Below are positions 7,018-16,066 of a stretch of DNA of 18,933 bases, piece after piece. This DNA is from Acidobacterium sp049965615. GTDB taxonomy: Bacteria > Acidobacteriota > Terriglobia > Terriglobales > Acidobacteriaceae. A model generated the notes under the pieces. That model was not told the DNA's origin. It did no database searches and saw only the letters and a list, made by a program, of their open reading frames with translations. The DNA lies in NCBI GenBank assembly GCA_049965615.1, contig JBMFWD010000056.1:1-18933 (forward strand). The letters run 5' to 3'. Position 1 is the first letter of the stretch. Each line of letters starts with the position of its first letter. The position numbers and the translations under genes are program-made.

Positions 7018-9114
7018 ATGAGCACTGATACCACCCTCACCCCGCCCGTCGCTCGGGTCGAACGCAAAGAAATCTCCCTCCACGGCTACACCCTCGTAGA
7101 CGACTACGCATGGCTCCGCCAGAAGTCCAGCCCCGAAACCATCGCCTACCTCGAAGCCGAAAACGCCTATACCGAAGCCGTCATGGCGCCCACCAAAGAC
7201 CTGCAAAAGCAGCTCTACGACGAGATGCTCTCCCACATCAAGGAGACTGACGTCTCCGTCCCCTATCTCGATCACGGCTTCTGGTACTACACTCGCACCG
7301 AGGAAGGCCTCCAGTACCCCATCTACTGCCGCAAGCCCGCCACCCCCGGCCAGCCATTCCCACTCGATGCACCCGAGCAGGTCGTTCTCGACATGAACGA
7401 GCTCGCCAAAGGCCACGAATTCTTCGCCATCGGCAGCATGTCCGTATCTGACGACGCCAACCTCCTCGCCTTCTCCACAGACACCACCGGCTTCCGCCAG
7501 TACACCCTCCGCGTCAAGGATCTCCGCACCGGCCAGCTCCTCTCCGAGTCCGCCGAGCGCACCGGCTCCATCGTCTGGGCCGCCGACAACAAAACCCTCT
7601 TCTACACCGTCGAAGACCCCGAGCAGAAACGCCAGTTCCAGCTCTACCGCCACACTCTCGGTGCACCCCATTCCGAAGACACCCTCGTCTTTGAAGAAAC
7701 CGACGAGCGCTTCAACATCGGCGCAGGTCGTACCCGCGACGGCCAATTCATCATCCTGGAATCCGCCAGCCACACCACCAGCGAAGGCCGTTTCCTGCCC
7801 GCCGACCAGCCCGACGCCCCATTCACCCTCATCCAGCCACGTCAGGACAACATCGAATATTACTCTGACCATCGTCACGGCCACTGGTACATTCGCGTCA
7901 ATGACACAGGCCGCAACTTCCGCCTCGTCACCGCGCCCGTCGACTCGCCCTCACGCCAGCACTGGATCGAGCTCATCCCTCACCGCGACAATGTCATGCT
8001 CGAAGGCATCGACCTCTTTTCCACCTTTGCCGTCGCCTTTGAGCGCCGCGGAGGACTCGAGCATCTCCGCGTCATCCGCTTTCCCGGCAACGCGCCCACC
8101 CTCGGCGAGTCCCGCGAAATCACCTTCCCTGAACCCGCCTACACCGCCCACCCTCACGTCAACCGCATCTTTGACACCACGGATTACCGCTACGGATACC
8201 AGTCCCTCGTCACCCCCGGCTCCGTCTTTGAGTACAACCTCGACACCGGAATCTCCACCCTCCTCAAGCAGCAGGATGTCCCCGGCGGATTCGACCGCAC
8301 CCTCTACCACTCCGAACGCCTCTTCGCCACCGCCGCCGACGGCACCCAGATCCCCATCTCCCTCGTCTACCGCAAAGACAAATTCCAGCCCGGCAAAAAT
8401 CCCCTCTGGATCTACGGATATGGCTCCTACGGCTACCCGCTCCCGCTCGGCTTCAACAGCAACCGCCTCAGCCTCCTCGACCGCGGCCTCGTCCTTGCCT
8501 ACGCCCACATTCGCGGCGGCGGAGACATGGGCAAGCCCTGGCACGACGCAGGCCGCCTCATGCAAAAGCGCAACACCTTCACCGATTTCATAGCCGTCAC
8601 CGAGCACCTGCTCGCCACCGGCTTCGGAGACCCAAAGCGCGTCTCCGCCGAAGGCGGCAGCGCCGGCGGCCTCCTCATGGGCGCCATCGCCAACCTGCGC
8701 CCCACGCTCTTCCGCGCCATCGTCTCCCACGTCCCCTTCGTCGACGTCATGAACACCATGCTCGACGCCACCCTCCCGCTCACCGTCCCCGAGTATGAGG
8801 AATGGGGCAACCCCAACGAGCCCGAAGCCTTCCACTACATGCTCAGCTACTCGCCCTATGACAACCTCAAGCCCGGCCCCTACCCGGCCATCCTCGTCAA
8901 AACCTCGCTCAACGACAGCCAGGTCATGTACTGGGAACCAGCCAAGTACGTCGCCCGTCTCCGCACCCTGAAATCCCCCGACGACCGACCGCTCCTGCTC
9001 CACACCAACATGGCCGCCGGCCACGGCGGAGCCTCCGGACGCTACGACTACCTCAAGGAAATCGCCTTCGACTACGCCTTCCTCCTCCGTGAACTGGGCG
9101 CAGTCCAGCTCTGA
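7018..9114 (+). CDS. ptrB: Oligopeptidase B (S9A family serine peptidase)
   Basis: The 698-residue product matches oligopeptidase B, a cytoplasmic prolyl-oligopeptidase-family enzyme that cleaves short peptides after Arg or Lys. The N-terminal part (about 75-400) is the seven-bladed propeller that restricts substrate size, preceded by the typical DDYAWLRQKSSPETIAYLEA entry. The C-terminal alpha/beta-hydrolase domain carries the full triad: Ser548 in EGGSAGG, Asp633 in SLNDSQV and His669 in AAGHGGASG. The PLWIYGYGSYG and AHIRGGGDMG segments are also family hallmarks. Length is close to the E. coli enzyme and no signal peptide is present. The start has no obvious ribosome binding site. It stands alone between the broken lipoprotein and the phosphoesterase. 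Confidence 0.93.
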   Translation: MSTDTTLTPPVARVERKEISLHGYTLVDDYAWLRQKSSPETIAYLEAENAYTEAVMAPTKDLQKQLYDEMLSHIKETDVSVPYLDHGFWYYTRTEEGLQYPIYCRKPATPGQPFPLDAPEQVVLDMNELAKGHEFFAIGSMSVSDDANLLAFSTDTTGFRQYTLRVKDLRTGQLLSESAERTGSIVWAADNKTLFYTVEDPEQKRQFQLYRHTLGAPHSEDTLVFEETDERFNIGAGRTRDGQFIILESASHTTSEGRFLPADQPDAPFTLIQPRQDNIEYYSDHRHGHWYIRVNDTGRNFRLVTAPVDSPSRQHWIELIPHRDNVMLEGIDLFSTFAVAFERRGGLEHLRVIRFPGNAPTLGESREITFPEPAYTAHPHVNRIFDTTDYRYGYQSLVTPGSVFEYNLDTGISTLLKQQDVPGGFDRTLYHSERLFATAADGTQIPISLVYRKDKFQPGKNPLWIYGYGSYGYPLPLGFNSNRLSLLDRGLVLAYAHIRGGGDMGKPWHDAGRLMQKRNTFTDFIAVTEHLLATGFGDPKRVSAEGGSAGGLLMGAIANLRPTLFRAIVSHVPFVDVMNTMLDATLPLTVPEYEEWGNPNEPEAFHYMLSYSPYDNLKPGPYPAILVKTSLNDSQVMYWEPAKYVARLRTLKSPDDRPLLLHTNMAAGHGGASGRYDYLKEIAFDYAFLLRELGAVQL

Positions 9115-9141
9115 TCCACAGCTACCAACTGTCAGCCATGG

Positions 9142-9190
9142 TCCCCAGTTGAAATCCGTTGATCCTTCGTCAACTGACAACTGGGGATTC
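9142..9190 (+). terminator. Stem-loop downstream of oligopeptidase B
   Basis: TCCCCAGTTG (9142-9151) is the exact complement of CAACTGGGGA (9178-9187). Inside the loop GTTGA (9158-9162) pairs with TCAAC (9170-9174), giving a stacked two-stem structure. TTCTTT follows, a short weak T run. It lies 27 bases past the stop and probably acts as a terminator or mRNA-stabilising end. Related CAACTG and ACTGACAACT motifs recur nearby (9127-9200). The rest of the gap to the next start shows nothing I can name. Confidence 0.5.
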
Positions 9191-9335
9191 TTTACTGACA
9201 ACTTCCCCACCCCCAAGTAACAAAAAATTAACCCCCTGTTCGCGTTCAGCGCGATATAACAGATATGTTGCGGATTGGTAAATGCCCGAACCCCTCCAAG
9301 CCCGCGTATCCTGATCACATTTTGAAAGAGGCGAC

Positions 9336-11090
9336 GTGAATATTCCCTGTCTTCCGGCACAACGCAGGCTTCGTGCCCCCATCGTGACCCTCTGTCTGAC
9401 TCTCGCACTCACTGCGGCGGCCCTTGCCGCTCCCGCGACTAAATCGCAGCCCAAAGCCGCCGGGCACCCCGTCAAAACCGTCGAACTCCCCACCTACAGC
9501 CCCCAGTTCATCGCCAACCTGCGCAAGCACATCAAGCACGTCTTCGTCATTTATCAGGAAAACCGTTCCTTCGACTCCTACTTCGGAACCTTCCCCGGCG
9601 CTGACAACCTCGCCACCGCCCAGGCCCGCGCGCACGGCTTCCGCCAGTGGGACGCCATCGGCAAAATGTGGATCAAGCCCTTCCCGCTCCGCGCCGCCGA
9701 CACCTCTGACGCTGAGCACTCCCGCGAAGCCATCCTCGCCAAGGTCGACCACGGCAAAATGGACGACTACGTCGGCTACGAAGAAACCAACCTCGTCAAC
9801 GTCAAACTCGCCAGCCCTCAGTTCGCGCGCCAGCTCGGCATCCTCACCATGGCCCATGAGGACTGCCACACCATCCCCTTCCTCTGGATGTACGCGCACC
9901 ACTTCACCCTCTACGACCACATCTTCCAGGCCATGTACGGCCCGTCCACCCCCGGCAACATCGACCTCATCGCCGCACAAACCGGCCAGACGCAGGCAGC
10001 GCGCCACCCCGACGAGGCCTTCAAGTCCAGCTTCGCCACCGGCGAACCCGTCGTCAACGACTTCAACCCAGCCTTCGGCCCCTATGCCTACCACCACCAG
10101 CTCATGGGCGCGCACCAGCTCGACCAGACTTACGCCACCCTCATGCTCACCCTCAAGGGCCGCAAAGCCAGCGAGGCCAAGGTTGACAGCGACGACATCA
10201 AAAAAGACGTCACCGAGCTGGTCAAGCTCAACCACCAGTCCATCCCCTGGGCCTGGTATCAGGAGGGATTCGGCAATGGTAAAGGTTACAACCATCCCGC
10301 CTACATCCCCCACCACAACGCCCCCCAGTACTTCGGCTACATCCGCGAAAACCCCAAAATGTGGGCTGGCGAGCACGACCTCCTCGACTTCTTCTCCGTC
10401 ATGAAGAACCACGACCTCCCCGCAAAGAGCGTCGTCTTCATCAAGGGCGGCATGCAAAACCCCTTCGGCTGGAAGCCCGCCGACCCCGCCGCCTCCGGGA
10501 TCCTCGGTGACGACGACCACCCCGGCTACTCGGACTCACAGCTCTCCGAATCCCTCGTCGCCAAAGTCATCGACACGGTAGCCCGCAGCCCCTACTGGAA
10601 CAGCTCCGTCATCATCATCACCTGGGACGACTCCGAAGGCTTTTACGACCACGTCCCGCCGCCCACCTTCGAGCAGTGCCCGGACAAGCAGCCCTGCGGC
10701 GACGGACCCCGCATCCCGCTGCTCCTCATCTCGCCGTACTCCAAAACCCACGCCATCGTATCCACACCCGGAGACACGGCATCCTTCGCCAAGTTCCTGG
10801 ACGTTCTCTATAAACTCCCCGCCATGGCCTCCCTCCCAGACGAAAAACCCTACATGCCGGAAGGCCCCCGCGACGCCAACCCCCGCATCACCAACCTCCT
10901 CGCAGGCTTCAGCGCAGCACGCCTGGACGGAACGGAACCTCCGGTCCCCGCCTCGCAGGCCATCATCCCCGACAAGGACATCAACACCTTCCCGCCGCCC
11001 ATGACCTGCAGGCAGACCGGTGTCATGCCCGTCGCCGTCCCCGGCGGCTGGACGGCCCCGCCGCCCTTCTTCAAGAATCCTCTGCCCTAA
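9336..11090 (+). CDS. Secreted phosphoesterase (phospholipase C / acid phosphatase family, PF04185)
   Basis: The 584-residue product begins with a signal peptide (hydrophobic APIVTLCLTLALTAAALAA). It then shows the family metal and active-site segments: VIYQENRSFDSYFGTFPG near 71-88, HEDCHTIPFLW, YGPSTPGNIDLI, and late in the chain TWDDSEGFYDHVPPP followed by GDGPRIPLLLISPYSK. Members are phospholipases C or acid phosphatases of the AcpA type that cleave phosphate esters outside the cytoplasm; which substrate applies here cannot be decided. The GTG start has AGAGGCG about six bases upstream. A strong intrinsic terminator follows the stop. Phosphate scavenging is a reasonable inferred role. 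Confidence 0.88.
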   Translation: MNIPCLPAQRRLRAPIVTLCLTLALTAAALAAPATKSQPKAAGHPVKTVELPTYSPQFIANLRKHIKHVFVIYQENRSFDSYFGTFPGADNLATAQARAHGFRQWDAIGKMWIKPFPLRAADTSDAEHSREAILAKVDHGKMDDYVGYEETNLVNVKLASPQFARQLGILTMAHEDCHTIPFLWMYAHHFTLYDHIFQAMYGPSTPGNIDLIAAQTGQTQAARHPDEAFKSSFATGEPVVNDFNPAFGPYAYHHQLMGAHQLDQTYATLMLTLKGRKASEAKVDSDDIKKDVTELVKLNHQSIPWAWYQEGFGNGKGYNHPAYIPHHNAPQYFGYIRENPKMWAGEHDLLDFFSVMKNHDLPAKSVVFIKGGMQNPFGWKPADPAASGILGDDDHPGYSDSQLSESLVAKVIDTVARSPYWNSSVIIITWDDSEGFYDHVPPPTFEQCPDKQPCGDGPRIPLLLISPYSKTHAIVSTPGDTASFAKFLDVLYKLPAMASLPDEKPYMPEGPRDANPRITNLLAGFSAARLDGTEPPVPASQAIIPDKDINTFPPPMTCRQTGVMPVAVPGGWTAPPPFFKNPLP

Positions 11091-11094
11091 ACAC

Positions 11095-11139
11095 AAAAAG
11101 CCCACACCCTGCCGCACGGGGCGTCGGTGTGGGCTTTTT
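11095..11139. terminator. Strong bidirectional intrinsic terminator
   Basis: AAAAAGCCCACACC (11095-11108) pairs perfectly with GGTGTGGGCTTTTT (11126-11139) around a 17-base loop. A/T runs at both ends let it serve the phosphoesterase gene on the plus strand and the EAL-HDOD gene converging on the minus strand. Confidence 0.92.
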
Positions 11140-11152
11140 CTTTCCCATGCTC

Positions 11153-12469
11153 CTACTGCACCGAATGCAGCATCCCATCCGCCCATTGCACGGCTTCACG
11201 CAGATTCATCAACAGCGTCTCCCGGTTCAGCGCCCTCTGCACCGCAATCCGGTCGCATACATCCCAATCCCCGCGTTCATGGCTTTTCATCCATCCGAGC
11301 AGCCACGCCTCTTCGCCGCAATCGCCCACCAACGCGCAGCGTATCTCCTTTCGCAGGCAGATATTCCCCAGCGCATCCTCCATCCGGACCTGCATCATCG
11401 CCGGCAGCAGGCTGAATAATCCAATCAAATACTGCTCCGTAGAGTTGTATCCCGCTCCCGTCGCACTCAACTCGCAGAACCGCGCCCGCACCAGCGCCAT
11501 CCGCAGCGCCTCTATCGCGTAAGAGGGGCAAAGCCCCACCGCTATGGCCACCATCGCCAGCTTGCGAAACTTCCGCTCGCCCACGGCGATCAACGCCATC
11601 TCCACCGATCGAATCTCACGCCGCACCCCGAAGCCTGCCGAATTCACCATCCGCAACAGCCGGTAGGTAATCGCAGGATCACACTTCACCAGCCGCGCAA
11701 TCTCCGGAAAATCCATATCCTCGCACTGCAATGCCTGCATCAGTTGCATCTGCACCAACAAGTTCGCAGGCAACAGCCGGTTCGTCATCAGCTCCGGACG
11801 GCAGAAAAAATACCCCTGGAAAAGCTCAAATCCTTCCCGCTTCGCTTGCTCAAAATCCGACTGCGTCTCCACCTTCTCCGCAATCAGCCGCGCCCCGCAT
11901 CCCCGCAACCGGTTCACGATTCGCTCCCGCTCCGCCTGCCCCGACTGGACAAAGTCCACCTTGATAAAGTCCGCCATCTCCACCAGCGGCTCCACGCCCC
12001 GATGCCACTCAAAATCATCCAGCGCCAGCCGGTATCCCTGCGCCTTCAGCGCCCGGCAGAGCTTCACCAGTTCCGGCGTCAGCTCGATCGTCTCCAGCAA
12101 CTCCAGCACCGTCGTCTCCGGCGCAGACATCTCCGCCAGCCCGTTCGTCAGCGTCTCCGCCGTGCAATTGATGAACGCAGGCTCGCCGCCCGTAAGGCGC
12201 TGCAAATCAAACACCAGCAGGTTGTCCAGCATCGTCCGCGTCGCCCGCTCGCCGTCCCCGCTAAACTCGGGCGCAAGCCCGTTCCGAAACAACAGTTCAT
12301 ACCCGTTCGTACGCCCGCGCCGGTCCAGAATCGGCTGCCGCGCTACATAACGCAGCCCCGGGTCCGCAGCCGTCGCACGGGGCAAAGGCGTCTTCTCAAA
12401 TCTCTGCACCGAACTCGCTGTCGCCAAGTCCAACTCCCCTCGGGCCTGATTCCCCGTACGGTTCCCCAT
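11153..12469 (-). CDS. EAL-HDOD signalling protein (YuxH-like)
   Basis: The 438-residue product has an EAL-type domain (about 40-235) followed by an HDOD domain (about 240-420). EAL landmarks visible are YVARQPILDRRGRTNGYELL (41-60), DDFEWH (151-156), IKVD (169-172), AEKVET (197-202) and QGYFFCRPE (218-226). The catalytic EAL triplet is replaced by ELL, and the usual EGVET is EKVET; such YuxH-type domains are generally thought to bind or sense rather than hydrolyse cyclic-di-GMP. The HDOD part contains ARLVKCDPAITYRLLRMVNS. The first 35 residues are unconserved-looking and no strong ribosome binding site precedes the ATG, so the start may be elsewhere. The gene is divergent from the channel gene, with 78 bases between their start codons. 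Confidence 0.88.
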   Translation of the reverse strand: MGNRTGNQARGELDLATASSVQRFEKTPLPRATAADPGLRYVARQPILDRRGRTNGYELLFRNGLAPEFSGDGERATRTMLDNLLVFDLQRLTGGEPAFINCTAETLTNGLAEMSAPETTVLELLETIELTPELVKLCRALKAQGYRLALDDFEWHRGVEPLVEMADFIKVDFVQSGQAERERIVNRLRGCGARLIAEKVETQSDFEQAKREGFELFQGYFFCRPELMTNRLLPANLLVQMQLMQALQCEDMDFPEIARLVKCDPAITYRLLRMVNSAGFGVRREIRSVEMALIAVGERKFRKLAMVAIAVGLCPSYAIEALRMALVRARFCELSATGAGYNSTEQYLIGLFSLLPAMMQVRMEDALGNICLRKEIRCALVGDCGEEAWLLGWMKSHERGDWDVCDRIAVQRALNRETLLMNLREAVQWADGMLHSVQ

Positions 12470-12531
12470 AGCGGCTATCGGAGAAAGCCAAGAGAATCTT
12501 TAATCCACCCCCCCACCCACTCCTGTTTGCA

Positions 12532-12537
12532 TACAAT
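12532..12537 (+). promoter_or_regulatory. Possible -10 element for the mechanosensitive channel gene
   Basis: TACAAT (five of six consensus bases) ends ten bases before the ATG at 12548, so transcription would start only about four bases upstream of the codon. No ribosome binding site or clear -35 box is present. Confidence 0.35.
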
Positions 12538-12547
12538 ACACCCAGTC

Positions 12548-14407
12548 ATGTCCGCGCCCCACGCCGTCAACAGTGCCTCTTCGAAACCCCGCATCTTCAG
12601 CAGAACCCGCCTCCTTTTGCTCTCTGCCGTCTGCATCCTTCTCGCCCTCGCCGTTGTATTTTCCTGGACCACCCGCGGAGCCTCAGCCCAACTCGCCTTC
12701 CTCCGCTCCCAGCAATCCTCCGCAAGCAAATCCATCGTCAGTACCCAGCCCTGGCAAACCGCCCAGGCTCTCGCCTCCACCGCCGCCACCTATCAGGAAG
12801 CCCAGTATGCTCGCGAAGCAGAACAGCTCGCCGACCACGAAGTTGACCAGGCCTTCGCCGCCGCGCTTCGCTCTGCCGACCTCCAGATGCGCCACCGCGT
12901 GCTCACCGGCGACGCCCTCGCGCTCTCCCAGCGCGTCGATCAGCTCCAGCAGGAAATCGCACAGGATCAAGCCACCGTGGCTCGCCTCAAAGCCCAGGCG
13001 GCCAACCCGGCCACCTCCGCAAAAGCTCTCGCCTCAGCCGCCGCCGGCAGCGACGACCTCCAGGTCGCCAAAGCCCAGCTCGGCCTCGATACAGACGAGC
13101 TCACGGACGCCCAGCGAGCCCTCGATCGCGCCACCGGAAACCTCTCCGTCCGCATCAAGGATGAGCTCGCCGCGCATGAAGCCTCCATGCGCAAGTACGA
13201 CAGCCAGCAGGCCAGCGGGATACCCCTCGCCCTCAACCGCGTCAAGAATCCCACCACCCTCGCCGGTCGCCTCCAGATCTGGCTCCGCCAGCGCTCCCGC
13301 CTCACCCAGCTCCAGAAGGCTCGCACCCAGGCACTCAACGACGCCCGCACCCTCACCGCCCAGTACAACCAGCTCGAAGCACGTGCAAACGCCGCCGCAT
13401 TACCCGCCACTGCCGCCACCCTGGCCCAGCTTCAGGACCGGCGCGCCCAGCGCCAAATCCTCTTCATCGATGAAGACCGCATACAAACCGACCAGCAGCT
13501 CGCCCGCGTCTACGCCAAGTGGCACGGCCAGGTTCTCCTCCAGCACGGCATCGTCCTTCACCTGCTTCTCGCTTCGTTCGAGACCATCCTCGCCGTGCTC
13601 CTCTGCATGATCCTTGCGGACACCATCTTCCGCCACCTCATGTCTCACCCCTCGCTCGACCGCCGCCAGACTCAAACCCTCCGCACCATCCTCGAGGTCA
13701 GCGTCCAGCTCATCGGCCTCCTCCTCATTGCACTGGTCGTCTTCGGTGTCCCACACCAGACCGGCACCATCCTCGGCCTCCTCACCGCAGCCCTCGCCAT
13801 CTCCCTGCAGGACTACATCCTCTCCTTCCTCGGCTGGTTCATGCTCGCGGGTAAAAACGGCATCCGCGTCGGCGACATGGTGGAAATCAACGGCGTCTGC
13901 GGAGAAGTCATCGAAATCGGCCTCCTCAGCACCACCCTGCTCGAAACCACCGGACTGCTGGAGAAAGGCGAGCCCACCGGACGCAGCATCTCCTTCCTCA
14001 ACAGCTTCGCCATCCGCGGCACATGCTTCAATTTCTCCACCGAAGGCCAGTGGCTCTGGGACGAAATCACCATCAGCATCCCCGCCAGCGCCGATATCTA
14101 CGCCATCGCCCGCAGCGTGGAAGAGGCCGCCCGCACGGAAACCGCAGAAACCGCCCGCCTCGCCGAGCAGGAATGGAATCGCAACCTTCCCTCCACCGGG
14201 CTCAATCGCATCAGCGCCAAACCCATTGTCATGATGCGGCCCTCCACGCCCTACATCGATGCCGCCACCAGCATCGATCTCCAGATTCGCTTCGTCACCC
14301 ACGCTGTCGGACGCTACAAAGTTCGCGACCGCCTCTACCAGCACGTCATCCAGATGCTCCAGGACCAGAAACGCCTCATCCCCGAACCCACACCCAATCC
14401 CGCATGA
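12548..14407 (+). CDS. Large MscS-family mechanosensitive channel
   Basis: The 619-residue product has an N-terminal membrane segment (about 21-40). A long Ala/Gln/Leu-rich region (about 45-330) with coiled-coil character follows, presumably periplasmic. Three hydrophobic segments then lead into the MscS core. The pore-lining helix is around 405-425 (TILGLLTAALAISLQDYILS), followed by the beta domain (GIRVGDMVEINGVCGEVIEI, about 436-455) and the C-terminal alpha-beta domain. It is about twice the size of E. coli MscS (286 residues) because of the extracytoplasmic region. Such channels release solutes on hypo-osmotic shock. The upstream open frame from 11744 is antisense to the EAL-HDOD gene and is not used. 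The stop overlaps the methyltransferase start by four bases (ATGA). Confidence 0.88.
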   Translation: MSAPHAVNSASSKPRIFSRTRLLLLSAVCILLALAVVFSWTTRGASAQLAFLRSQQSSASKSIVSTQPWQTAQALASTAATYQEAQYAREAEQLADHEVDQAFAAALRSADLQMRHRVLTGDALALSQRVDQLQQEIAQDQATVARLKAQAANPATSAKALASAAAGSDDLQVAKAQLGLDTDELTDAQRALDRATGNLSVRIKDELAAHEASMRKYDSQQASGIPLALNRVKNPTTLAGRLQIWLRQRSRLTQLQKARTQALNDARTLTAQYNQLEARANAAALPATAATLAQLQDRRAQRQILFIDEDRIQTDQQLARVYAKWHGQVLLQHGIVLHLLLASFETILAVLLCMILADTIFRHLMSHPSLDRRQTQTLRTILEVSVQLIGLLLIALVVFGVPHQTGTILGLLTAALAISLQDYILSFLGWFMLAGKNGIRVGDMVEINGVCGEVIEIGLLSTTLLETTGLLEKGEPTGRSISFLNSFAIRGTCFNFSTEGQWLWDEITISIPASADIYAIARSVEEAARTETAETARLAEQEWNRNLPSTGLNRISAKPIVMMRPSTPYIDAATSIDLQIRFVTHAVGRYKVRDRLYQHVIQMLQDQKRLIPEPTPNPA

Positions 14408-15030
14408 ACCGCCTCGAACACTGGCAAAACATCCACGCCAGCAAACCCTCCAACCAGGTCAGCTGGTTCGCACCCCACCTCGAAGTATCCCTCCACCTCA
14501 TCGACCGCCTCGCCCTGCCCGCATCCGCAAATATCATCGACATCGGCTCCGGCCAATCCACCCTCCCAGACGATCTCCTCACCCGCGGCTACTTCAACCT
14601 CACCCTCCTCGATATCTCACCAGCGGCGATCCACGCTACACGTCGCCGTCTCGGCCCATCCGCCGCCTCCATCCGGTTCCTCGCAGCCGATATCACCACC
14701 GCAACCCTCCCGAAAGCCCATTACGACCTCTGGCACGATCGCGCCGTCTTCCATTTCCTCACCGCGCCACAGGACCGAGCCGCCTACCTCGGGCAACTCA
14801 CCCATGCCCTCAAACCCGGCGGCCACGTCCTCCTCGCAACCTTCGGCCCGCAGGGACCAACCCGCTGCAGCAACCTCGACGTCGTTCGCTACGACGCCCC
14901 CACCCTCCAGCGCGAGCTCGGCTCACACTTCCACCTCAACGAGTCCGCCACCCACCTGCATCACACCCCGTCCGGCTCCACCCAGCAGTTCCTCTACTGC
15001 CACTTCCAGCTCACCGCGCCCACGCCGTAA
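14404..15030 (+). CDS. Class I SAM-dependent methyltransferase
   Basis: The 208-residue product starts MNRLEHWQNIHASKPSNQVS, the usual opening of a small methyltransferase group. It has motif I IDIGSGQST at 45-53, the acidic residue ending strand 2 at D70 (LTLLD), and later motifs around DLWHDRAVFHFLT and LKPGGHVLLATF. The substrate is not evident; proteins of this group are annotated only as class I methyltransferases. The start overlaps the channel gene stop by four bases, so the two are almost certainly co-transcribed and translationally coupled. The 3' end overlaps the convergent dehydrogenase gene by 20 bases. Confidence 0.88.
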   Translation: MNRLEHWQNIHASKPSNQVSWFAPHLEVSLHLIDRLALPASANIIDIGSGQSTLPDDLLTRGYFNLTLLDISPAAIHATRRRLGPSAASIRFLAADITTATLPKAHYDLWHDRAVFHFLTAPQDRAAYLGQLTHALKPGGHVLLATFGPQGPTRCSNLDVVRYDAPTLQRELGSHFHLNESATHLHHTPSGSTQQFLYCHFQLTAPTP

Positions 15031-15808
15031 GCCCGCCGTCCACAATCATCGAGTGCCCGGTCACATAGCTGGCCGCATCACTGCAAAGCCACACCGCCGC
15101 CTCCGCCGCTTCTCTCGGCTCCCCAATCCGGCCCGCAGGAACCTGTGCCGCAAACCCGTCAAACGTCTTTCGAATCAGATCCTCGTCCCCCTCCACCATC
15201 CGGCTCACCGCCCCCCGCAGCAACTCCGTATCAAACCCACCCGCCACCAGCGCGTTCACCCGGATCTTCTTCGCCGCGTACTCCTGCGCCGCGCTCTTCG
15301 TCAGCGCCAGAATTCCCGCCTTTGACATCGAATACAATCCCGCCATCGCCGCCCCGCCCAGCCCGTTCACTGACGATGTATTCACAATGGCGCCCCCCGC
15401 CGGATGCTGCTTCTCCATCTGCTCCAGCTCGTACTTCATGCACAGCCACACGCTCTTCAGATTCGCCGTCACCTCCGCGTCAAAATCCGCCTCCGAATGA
15501 TCCCCCACCCGCGCAATCTTGCCGCCCACCGCTGCGTTATTCACCGCATAGTCCAGCCGCCCAAAGGTCTCCACCGTCCGGCCAACCAGGTCCTGCACCT
15601 GCTCGGCCTTGGAAACATCCGTCTGCACAAAAAAAGCCTTGCCTCCGCTCTTCTTGATCTTCTTCTCCGCAGCCCGTCCCCGCTCCGCTCCCCGCGCCGC
15701 AATCACCACATTCGCGCCCCCGGCAGCAAACAGCTCCGCGACAGCCAGCCCAATCCCCACGCTGCCGCCCGCCACAATCACAACCTTTCCCTGCATGGAT
15801 TCATTCAT
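15011..15808 (-). CDS. Short-chain dehydrogenase/reductase
   Basis: The 265-residue product is a classical SDR. The nucleotide-binding loop is AGGSVGIG (13-20, with Ala in place of the usual Thr), the NNAA motif is at 90-93, and the catalytic tetrad is N116, S146 (NTSSVNG), Y159 and K163 (YSMSK). The C-terminal part (GRIGEPREAAEAAVWLCSD, then YVTGHSMIVDGG) is also typical. Substrate specificity cannot be read from the sequence. GGAGG lies about eight bases before the ATG at 15808. The gene converges on the methyltransferase gene and is divergent from the SGNH hydrolase; the 258-base gap between the divergent starts shows no site I can name. Confidence 0.92.
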   Translation of the reverse strand: MNESMQGKVVIVAGGSVGIGLAVAELFAAGGANVVIAARGAERGRAAEKKIKKSGGKAFFVQTDVSKAEQVQDLVGRTVETFGRLDYAVNNAAVGGKIARVGDHSEADFDAEVTANLKSVWLCMKYELEQMEKQHPAGGAIVNTSSVNGLGGAAMAGLYSMSKAGILALTKSAAQEYAAKKIRVNALVAGGFDTELLRGAVSRMVEGDEDLIRKTFDGFAAQVPAGRIGEPREAAEAAVWLCSDAASYVTGHSMIVDGGLTAWAR

Positions 15809-16066
15809 CCCAATCCCTCCGTCCTCATCCGCCGAGGACCCTTTACGGCAGCCTATGCGGGCTCCGTCTGTTTGTGTTCCCCATTATCCCCCAATCAGCA
15901 CAAACTTCCTCCCCCGTCCATCCTTCTCCACCCCGCTGTAAACCTTTCCCCAACAGTGATATCCTTCCTCCGTTCCACACTCAACCCATTTTCCCGGACC
16001 ACAAATGGCCGCAGCCGCCCTCATCCCAACCTCGCCCGCCACACAGGCACCACAGGAGTTCCACCC

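Noticed and set aside
7951..9408. Long minus-strand open frame (485 codons) opposite oligopeptidase B
   Set aside because: Val/Gly/Glu/Asp-rich shadow caused by C-rich third positions on the plus strand; the plus-strand gene has a complete catalytic triad.
9315..10520. Minus-strand open frame of 401 codons opposite the phosphoesterase gene
   Set aside because: Same shadow composition, no recognisable motifs, and the plus-strand frame is a clear family member.
11744..12547. Upstream in-frame extension of the MscS channel gene
   Set aside because: It is antisense to the EAL-HDOD gene, Arg/His/Pro-rich and unlike a channel N-terminus; the ATG at 12548 directly precedes a sensible membrane segment.
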